49,172 bases of DNA from an uncultured Muribaculaceae bacterium (GTDB lineage Bacteria; Bacteroidota; Bacteroidia; Bacteroidales; Muribaculaceae). The position numbers were made by a program, and so were the translations under genes. The stretch lies in NCBI GenBank assembly GCA_910583795.1, contig CAJTZQ010000011.1:14874-64045 (forward strand), given 5' to 3'. The notes beneath the pieces are model-generated. The model made no database searches. It saw only the letters and a program-made list of their open reading frames with translations, and was not told where the DNA came from. This document shows positions 43,104 to 49,172 of the stretch, piece after piece. Numbering within the stretch: position 1 is the stretch's first letter; each line of letters starts with the position of its first letter.

Positions 43104-44930
43104 TTACTTGAATCCTTTCGGTTTTTTGCTGAATATCTTCTTTATACGGTCCATGTCGAATTTAGCGGTACGGTTGTAATTGTAGATACCGTTCTGTTCC
43201 TGTTCCACATCTGTCAGCTGAGTATAGCAATAACCAGACATGTAAGGCACGGCAAGAATAACATCCGTAAGTTTTTCAAGTCTGTCGTAAAATTCCTCCA
43301 AGGAGCGAGGAGCATCGCCATACCCCCATGAATCACTTGCAAACTGCGCACCATCAACCCATTTTATACCTCCATATTCATCAATCAAGAACGGTTGACC
43401 ACCATAGCTTACCTCTTTAGAAGGATCAAGCTGAGGATACCTTCCATCTTCCTTGATGACAAAGTATTCGGCGAACTTCTCCGGATTCTGTTCATAATTG
43501 TGGACGGTCCAGAGATCTGTTATCACATGATAATTCCCACTTGTCTCGTTCACAGGACGATAATCAAGATTATTAGTCAGATTATATACATCTTTCAGCA
43601 GACGGTCGTGCTGCATAGCCTGCTCGCTGTCTCCCGGGCGTTCCCATGTCTCATTAAACGGAGTCCAGGCAATTATTGACGGATGGTTACGATCGCGCAC
43701 TACAATGCTTTCCCATTCAGGCAAGAAATTTCTTGCAGCCTCAATTTTGTTGGCATCGGCACCCCAGCTGGCGGTCTCACCCCACGTAAGATAGCCTAAC
43801 TTGTCTGCCCAATAATGGAAACGCTCCTCAAACACTTTCTGATGCAAACGGGCGCCATTAAATCCGGCAGCCATACTCATCTCGATATCTTTCTTAAGAT
43901 CAACATCATCGGGTGCAGTCCAAATTCCATCGGGATAGAATCCCTGGTCAAGAACAAGACGCAAGAAATAAGGTTCGTTGTTGAGATACAGACGGTCACC
44001 TTCCTGATGAATTTTCCTCATTCCGGCATAAGACTTTATATTGTCGACCTTTTTGCCATCTTTATCATAAACATTAAACTCAAAATCATATATGAAAGGA
44101 GACTCCGGCGACCATGTCTTCACATTTTTCACCGGCAGATCGATACGAGCCTGAGGAGTGGCGTTTTCTACAGATTTTGCCACCACTTTTGAACCGTCGC
44201 GTACGATGGTCTCTATTTTCATACCTTTTTCAAGGTTCTTGAATTCAGGTTCCACTACAAAACGGCTCTTGTCAAGATCCGGTATGATGTATACAGACTT
44301 TATCGAAAGACGGTCAACCGGTTCCATCCATACAGTCTGCCATATTCCGGTTGTACGTGTGTAGTCGCATCCATGAGACTGGTATAGAGACGACTGCTTC
44401 CCTTTTGGCTGCACGCCTCTGCGATTATCGTCTTCCACCCTGACTACGAGATCATGCTCCTTTCCGTCGTTCACATATTTCGTTATATCGTGACTGAAAG
44501 AAGAGCTTCCTCCCCAGTGACGTCCGACAAGATTTCCATCGACATACACGGCACTGAAATAGTCAACCCCTCCGAAGTTGAGCATTATGTCCTTGTCTTT
44601 CCAATCGGAAGGGATTTGAATCTTGCGGTGATACCACATTGCCGGAATGAAATCAACATACTGCACCCCTGACAGTTTGCTTTCAGGACAATATGGCACC
44701 ATAATCTTTCCGTCAAACCCTTTCGAATCAAAAAGTTTCCGGTCCATACCGGATTTACCGAAATCGAATGTATATGACCATTCGCCATTTAGATTCTTCC
44801 AATCGGCACGTTCAAACTGAGGACGTGGATATTCCGGGCGAGGAATGCTACCGGAAGTAGCCGCAGACATCGGGAATAAATTTGCACCCAAGACAGTCAA
44901 TGCGGAAAGCAGGAATGTTTTTAGTTTCAT
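43104..44930 (-). CDS. GH2 family glycoside hydrolase (three-domain type)
   Basis: The reading from ATG 44930 gives 608 residues with a signal peptide (MKLKTFLLSALTVLGANLFP). The longer frame to 45026 is unlikely because a -7 box (TATTTTTG on the minus strand) lies at 44966-44973. GH2 landmarks are LNGEWSYTFDFG, WYHRKIQIP, GVDYFSAVYVDG, the acid/base E427 in PFNETW and the nucleophile E518 in IDEYGG. The protein lacks the LacZ C-terminal domains, so it resembles the shorter GH2 enzymes; beta-galactosidase, beta-mannosidase or another activity cannot be told apart here. It has its own promoter framed by an inverted repeat. Confidence 0.88.
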   Translation of the reverse strand: MKLKTFLLSALTVLGANLFPMSAATSGSIPRPEYPRPQFERADWKNLNGEWSYTFDFGKSGMDRKLFDSKGFDGKIMVPYCPESKLSGVQYVDFIPAMWYHRKIQIPSDWKDKDIMLNFGGVDYFSAVYVDGNLVGRHWGGSSSFSHDITKYVNDGKEHDLVVRVEDDNRRGVQPKGKQSSLYQSHGCDYTRTTGIWQTVWMEPVDRLSIKSVYIIPDLDKSRFVVEPEFKNLEKGMKIETIVRDGSKVVAKSVENATPQARIDLPVKNVKTWSPESPFIYDFEFNVYDKDGKKVDNIKSYAGMRKIHQEGDRLYLNNEPYFLRLVLDQGFYPDGIWTAPDDVDLKKDIEMSMAAGFNGARLHQKVFEERFHYWADKLGYLTWGETASWGADANKIEAARNFLPEWESIVVRDRNHPSIIAWTPFNETWERPGDSEQAMQHDRLLKDVYNLTNNLDYRPVNETSGNYHVITDLWTVHNYEQNPEKFAEYFVIKEDGRYPQLDPSKEVSYGGQPFLIDEYGGIKWVDGAQFASDSWGYGDAPRSLEEFYDRLEKLTDVILAVPYMSGYCYTQLTDVEQEQNGIYNYNRTAKFDMDRIKKIFSKKPKGFK

Positions 44931-44945
44931 GTTGTGTTTATAAAA

Positions 44946-44994
44946 AAATGTGTCTGACCATTTTGCAAAAATAGTGAAATAATCAGACACATTT
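44946..44994. promoter_or_regulatory. Inverted repeat around the GH2 gene promoter
   Basis: AAATGTGTCTGA (44946-44957) and TCAGACACATTT (44983-44994) are perfect 12-bp arms. Between them lies the minus-strand -7 box TATTTTTG (44966-44973). The pair could be an operator straddling the promoter, or a hairpin that ends transcription from the upstream GtaA-like gene. Confidence 0.6.
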
Positions 44995-45036
44995 AAAAAA
45001 ATACTTGAAAAATCACAAATTCTCAAACATGGAGGA

Positions 45037-47487
45037 TCACTTCAAGCGCTCATCGAGCATTTTTATGAAATAACCGCCCACCACTGCACGTGCCTGAAAA
45101 CCACGTTGGTCAGCACGGTCTGTGTAGATCCAGTCGCTCATGGGCACACGGTGGCGTGTCTCATTCATAAATTTATGCACAGGCACAATAAATTTCTCGA
45201 ACGTCGCCTTGTCGGGAGCCATTGTAGCGGTCCACATGATCCAATCGGTCTTGGTGTAAGTCTCACGATTGTCAAGAGGCAAACCGTAAGTGTTCTGTTT
45301 TTTCAGATAATACGGAATCTCCTTCTTCATGATATTGTCGGAGAAAATATTAAGACCAAGCATCTTGTCCCACACAAGATTATATTTCTGGCTCCAAGTG
45401 CCTGGCTTGTCGAATGTAAGACGATAGTGGTCTCCGTCGTCAGCCATTTTCTCCCATTCTGCAGCCATCTCCTTTGCTTTCGCAAAATATTTTTCCGCAA
45501 CAGCTTTTTTACCGAGCATTTCAGCAAGACGCGCATAAGAAGCTACACCGAGGATAGCCTTTATAGAAAGGTTGGCATTGTGTGCGAAGTGTCCGGCAAA
45601 GTCATCGGTGCAAAGCTGGTTCTCAGGGTCAAGACCATATTGAGCGAGATATTCAGCCCATGTGGAAAGCACATTCCAATGACGAGCGGCGAATTCTGCA
45701 TTCCCCTCCACTTTTGCAAGCGCCCCTGCGAGAATCAGCATATTGCCGGATTCCTCTACCGGCATGTCGCCGCCATAAGTCTGCCCGTTGGCAAGCGGAT
45801 ATGTACCCACATCATGAGCAGCGAAAGGCTTAGTCCATTTCCCGCTTTCAGAGTAATATAGGATGTGATTCATAAGTCCCTTCACGAGTTCAGGATTGTA
45901 GAGGAGGAACATAGGCGCAGAGGGATAAGTGATGTCGACAGTGCCGATAGAACCGTTGCTGAAATTCTCTTTAGAGAGCCATAAGATATCCCCCTGGGGA
46001 GATTCGACGAGTTTATGTGCTGCAATTGCCTGACGATATGCAAGAGCACAGAGTTCGGCATATTCCATGCCACCGACAGCCTCAGCCTCAGCGAGCATCT
46101 TTTTGTCGAAATCGGAAGTCTTGGTCATTAAAGACGCATAATCTTGAGATGCAAGCTTAAGTTGCTGCATGATAGTCTTATCGTTGTTGCGATTCCAATA
46201 AGGGCGAAGGTTTGTACCAAAATATTGGATAGAGAAAATGTCGTCATACCCAACCATTAGATAGCCTGACGCAGAAGAACATTTTCCTTTATTGATTGTC
46301 ATTCCCACCTCTTTACCCGGTTTTGCAAGATTGATCTTTTTCCCGGCGACAAAATTTTTGCGTGCCGTCTTTGCATCGCCAAACCAGGGAGACACTACAC
46401 CATCAGAAGCAAGATAGAATGTACCCCAGTCGATGCGAAGGTCATCGCCGCTCTTTGCAAGAATTTCCTGATTGACACTTGAAACGGTCACTGCAGTGAT
46501 TCCGTCTTCACGCACAATTCCGGAGACAGATTTCTGGGTGATATTGTCGATTGCCCATTCCCTGCCTGCCTCAAAATAGAATTTGATGTCATGCTTCTTG
46601 CCGTCTGTGCTTTCCACATTATAAGAGATATAGTTAACAGGACGGCTCAAAAGGTCGAGATTGTCAAGGAATGCGGGAGCCGTGAATTTAAGATCGAGAT
46701 TTACGGGTCCGCAAGTGAAGCTGTAGAGAGTATTCATCGGAAGCACTTCGCAAGAAGTCTGGCGTGCCTCTTTTGTGAGATATTGCGAGGGCTTCTCCTC
46801 TATATCAAGACCAAAATCCAGAAAAGCGAGGCCTCCACGGTCGCGACACCAGGCAGCGATGAGATTTTTTCCCGGTTTCAACGACTTGCGAACATCTCCT
46901 GAAAGGAGAAGGCGAACATTTTTATGACACTGGTTGCCGGTGTCGACCACCTTTATACCATTAATATAAATTATGACATCGTCATCATGGGAATAATTCA
47001 GATAGACAGGCTTGTTGCCAATTCCGGAAGGAACAGTTATCTCACGTCTCACCCATATTTCTTCAGTGTTCCAAAGAGTTTTGGCGAGTTGTTCCTGTGG
47101 AACAGAACCGAATGCACCTTTATCGGATTTCCATCCTGTGGCGGCAAACCCGGGTTTGTACCATCCGTCGGCTGGTTTTGTTGTAGTGTATTCGCCTGTC
47201 CATGCCTCACCTGCCGCAGTAGGGACGAGAGAAGAAAGAACGGGCACCTCCTTTCCCATAAAACGGTAGGAGACACCATCCACGCTGATCACTCCGAGAA
47301 GGGGGTATTCCTTGCCTGTCCAATGGCGGGTGACGTCATCATATAGATTGTCGGCTGTAGACCAACAGCTGGTATACGGATCGACCGTAACAAGAGGATT
47401 CGCCGGCGCACGAAGCTCTCCAGCAACATTCGCCGGGGCAAATGTTGCCATGGCTGCAAGAGAGATAGAGATAAGAAGTTGTTTCAT
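45037..47487 (-). CDS. DUF4965/GtaA-like (DUF5127, DUF1793) exported protein
   Basis: This 816-residue protein has a signal peptide and the layout of the glutaminase-A-like group: an N-terminal DUF5127-type beta domain (RAPANPLVTVDPYTSCWSTADNLYDDVTRHWTGK) and DUF4965-type (alpha/alpha)6 features (AYRQAIAAHKLVESPQGDILWLSKENFSNGSIGTVDITYPSAPMFL). The C-terminal DUF1793 part includes HDVGTYPLANG, MPVEESGNMLIL and NLVWDKMLGLNIF. A beta-sandwich insert (YLNYSHDDDVIIYINGIKVV, residues about 155-230) resembles a carbohydrate-binding fold. Though the fungal founder was called a glutaminase, PUL members have a six-hairpin glycosidase-like fold and are more likely to act on sugars; no activity is shown here. 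It is co-oriented with the GH2 gene. Confidence 0.82.
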   Translation of the reverse strand: MKQLLISISLAAMATFAPANVAGELRAPANPLVTVDPYTSCWSTADNLYDDVTRHWTGKEYPLLGVISVDGVSYRFMGKEVPVLSSLVPTAAGEAWTGEYTTTKPADGWYKPGFAATGWKSDKGAFGSVPQEQLAKTLWNTEEIWVRREITVPSGIGNKPVYLNYSHDDDVIIYINGIKVVDTGNQCHKNVRLLLSGDVRKSLKPGKNLIAAWCRDRGGLAFLDFGLDIEEKPSQYLTKEARQTSCEVLPMNTLYSFTCGPVNLDLKFTAPAFLDNLDLLSRPVNYISYNVESTDGKKHDIKFYFEAGREWAIDNITQKSVSGIVREDGITAVTVSSVNQEILAKSGDDLRIDWGTFYLASDGVVSPWFGDAKTARKNFVAGKKINLAKPGKEVGMTINKGKCSSASGYLMVGYDDIFSIQYFGTNLRPYWNRNNDKTIMQQLKLASQDYASLMTKTSDFDKKMLAEAEAVGGMEYAELCALAYRQAIAAHKLVESPQGDILWLSKENFSNGSIGTVDITYPSAPMFLLYNPELVKGLMNHILYYSESGKWTKPFAAHDVGTYPLANGQTYGGDMPVEESGNMLILAGALAKVEGNAEFAARHWNVLSTWAEYLAQYGLDPENQLCTDDFAGHFAHNANLSIKAILGVASYARLAEMLGKKAVAEKYFAKAKEMAAEWEKMADDGDHYRLTFDKPGTWSQKYNLVWDKMLGLNIFSDNIMKKEIPYYLKKQNTYGLPLDNRETYTKTDWIMWTATMAPDKATFEKFIVPVHKFMNETRHRVPMSDWIYTDRADQRGFQARAVVGGYFIKMLDERLK

Positions 47488-47673
47488 GATTTAATTATAA
47501 AAATTTTTGACGTCGCAAATTAATCGCATATTAATTAAATCTTAGTATTCTATTATGACAGATGTATATGCAAATTCCATTTTTCCATTATTTCATACAT
47601 AATTGGCAAAAACAAATACAATTTTATCTTGTAGACGACATCCCTCACGATTTCAAAATATCATTTTTTTATC

Positions 47674-47681
47674 TAATTTTG
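47674..47681 (+). promoter_or_regulatory. -7 box of the hybrid two-component sensor gene
   Basis: TAATTTTG matches TAnnTTTG. Transcription would start near 47688, leaving a leader of about 80 to 130 bases depending on the start codon. Confidence 0.5.
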
Positions 47682-47820
47682 CAACATAATTCAGCATGAC
47701 CATACCTGCAATAAGGATTGGCGGCAATGCTGACATCATGAGGTTAACCTTTGAAGTCGTTTAGACTTTATGAAGGAAAAACGACTTTTTCATTTGAGAA
47801 CTAACGAAACAACAATCATC

Positions 47821-49128
47821 ATGAACTCCCACATTCTAAAAGTTCGGGCTCTTCTCGTGTGGATCTTTACATTTGCAATGTTTCCCGCATTTTCTTACAA
47901 TATGCGGCAATCATCAAATATAGACGGGCTCTCAAACAGTGCGATCCTATCTCTCTGCAGGGATGACAACGGCTTTCTTTGGATCGGGACATGCGACGGC
48001 GTCAACATCGCCGACGGTACCTCCATAAATCCTTTCACCTCCATCTTCCCAGGTCAAACCATCTCCGGCAACATAATCGAAAAAATCGTGAACGGCGGAA
48101 ACGGCATTATGTGGGTCCTTACCAATCATGGTCTGGATTTAGTCGACACCAATGCAAGAACAGTATCGACCTATTCCCGGTTTAACGGTCAAGAGTCGGT
48201 GTGTGTTGACGAAAACGGAATCATGTTTATTATTGATGAAAATTCCCAACTACTTCAACACGATAAAAAAAACGACTCCGGTTTTTCAGTTGTCGGCAAA
48301 ATTGATATCCCGTTTGAAAAGATCAAAAAATTTGTAATCAGAGGCAACTCATTGTGGATTATATCCGACAATGGCATACATACCTGCAAAGTGACGACAT
48401 CGAAAGACGGTATCAAGGCTACAGACGGAAAAACCACGATAACAGACAAATATCCTGTCAGATTTGCAAAAGTGCAAGACAAACAAATCTTTATCATAGA
48501 CAACGAAGGTTTCGTCTGCGAGATAATGCCGGACGGCAAATCAAAAAAAATCACCGACATTTCCGAAGAACTTTCAAAAAGAGGAAAGATTTCCGATATC
48601 GTCAAAGACAATCAGGGAAATTTTTTTATATCTTTCAGCACTGACGGAGTATTATGGGTGGGCTTAGACGAAACCGGGCAATTCCAGGCAGCCGACCTCG
48701 GTCTTCAGGTTGGAGTGTTCTGTCTTGAACAATCTCCAGATCAGGATGTGATCTGGATAGGATCTGACTGCCAAGGGGTCTATACCTATTGGGACGACAG
48801 CTACAGTATCCGGTCGTTCGATTTCAACGCTTTCAATAATAAGATATCCCACCCTATCAGGGCTATCCATTTAGATAAATATAAAAACCTATGGCTTGGC
48901 ACAAAAGGCGACGGACTTCTAAAAATCGCGGATTTCAACGAGTATTACCCGCCGTCATCAATAGGCAACGGAAATCTTTTCACCTCTTCCAACAGTGGGC
49001 TGCTACATAATTCCGTGTTCGCATTCAGCAATAGTTCCCGCCCGATATTATGGATAGCGACTGAAGAGGGTTTGAACTACTACAACTATAATGACGGGAA
49101 GCTCCATAAGGCTGACATTAATCTATAA
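47821..49128 (+). CDS. N-terminal part of a hybrid two-component system sensor (reg_prop propeller), truncated
   Basis: From ATG 47821 the protein has a signal peptide (MNSHILKVRALLVWIFTFAM) and then two-component-regulator propeller repeats (LSNSAILSLCRDDNGFLWIGTCDGV, GIMWVLTNHGLDLVD, HPIRAIHLDKYKNLWLGTKGDGL, ILWIATEEGLNYYNY). A start at 47770 would add 17 residues. Complete sensors of this kind have about 14 repeats, a Y_Y_Y domain, a histidine kinase, a receiver and an AraC-type domain, over 1300 residues in total. This frame ends with TAA at 49126-49128 after 435 codons, and none of the three forward frames stays open in the last 44 bases. The gene thus seems broken, or an insertion begins here. 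It diverges from PUL 2 genes and would be their regulator. Confidence 0.85.
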   Translation: MNSHILKVRALLVWIFTFAMFPAFSYNMRQSSNIDGLSNSAILSLCRDDNGFLWIGTCDGVNIADGTSINPFTSIFPGQTISGNIIEKIVNGGNGIMWVLTNHGLDLVDTNARTVSTYSRFNGQESVCVDENGIMFIIDENSQLLQHDKKNDSGFSVVGKIDIPFEKIKKFVIRGNSLWIISDNGIHTCKVTTSKDGIKATDGKTTITDKYPVRFAKVQDKQIFIIDNEGFVCEIMPDGKSKKITDISEELSKRGKISDIVKDNQGNFFISFSTDGVLWVGLDETGQFQAADLGLQVGVFCLEQSPDQDVIWIGSDCQGVYTYWDDSYSIRSFDFNAFNNKISHPIRAIHLDKYKNLWLGTKGDGLLKIADFNEYYPPSSIGNGNLFTSSNSGLLHNSVFAFSNSSRPILWIATEEGLNYYNYNDGKLHKADINL

Positions 49129-49172
49129 AATCCCATAAATCGACGTAATATCTAAGCACCGAGGCGATTTGT

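Noticed and set aside
44931..45026. Upstream start at 45026 for the three-domain GH2 gene
   Set aside because: A promoter -7 box lies at 44966-44973 and a clean signal peptide begins at ATG 44930.

Overview
The window looks like a chromosomal segment of a gut Bacteroidales bacterium, most likely of the Muribaculaceae or a close relative; the family-level call is inference. The evidence is two SusC/SusD polysaccharide utilization loci (PULs), -7 boxes of the Bacteroidetes type TAnnTTTG in front of many genes, lipoproteins of the DUF1735 and DUF3823 families, a hybrid two-component sensor of the reg_prop type, a GLPGLI protein and a DUF6249/ECF sigma pair. I see no rRNA, tRNA or CRISPR array.

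Region 1 (1-16.8 kb). The left edge holds the tail of one AAA-ATPase/PD-(D/E)XK (DUF1703-type) gene and a complete tandem relative. A secreted GH16 endo-glucanase-like enzyme follows. Next is a split gene for a membrane-spanning regulator: an outer LamG-like and Kelch sensor, one membrane helix, and a cytoplasmic SARP/BTAD-like DNA-binding part. It is cut in two by a frame change at a (GACAA)4 repeat. PUL 1 comes next: SusC, SusD and a DUF1735 plus F5/8C lipoprotein on the minus strand, divergent from a GH29 alpha-L-fucosidase and a GH2 beta-galactosidase with a ricin-type lectin domain. The shared control region carries a perfect 22-bp palindrome. The enzymes suggest a fucosylated, galactose-containing glycan.

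Region 2 (16.8-28.5 kb) is a mosaic accessory island. It is bracketed by two direct copies of an ECF-sigma/DUF6249/ATPase-remnant segment. The right copy is fuller; the left has lost 1254 bp. Between them lie a lipoprotein gene stub, a radical SAM/SPASM protein without a visible start codon, an ABC exporter (ATPase and permease), a GLPGLI protein and a TonB-dependent receptor-like protein, together resembling a modified-peptide production or export system with no visible precursor peptide. Then come a DUF697-like gene frameshifted at a T7 run, an array of long palindromes with matching arm changes, and an AAA/DUF234-type gene that has lost its P-loop domain. Remnants of an ATPase/DUF4276 pair, reminiscent of phage-defence modules, end both copies.

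Region 3 (28.5-49.2 kb) holds a GH127-type enzyme, a REP-associated Y1 transposase flanked on both sides by its probable REP repeats, and MarC. PUL 2 follows on the minus strand: a carboxypeptidase-regulatory-like surface lipoprotein, a GH76 alpha-1,6-mannanase-like protein, SusC, SusD and a DUF3823 lipoprotein. Upstream are a GH2 enzyme and a DUF4965/GtaA-like enzyme. At the right edge, on the plus strand, is a hybrid two-component sensor truncated after about 436 residues. GH76 suggests alpha-mannan as a target of PUL 2; this is inferred from family knowledge.
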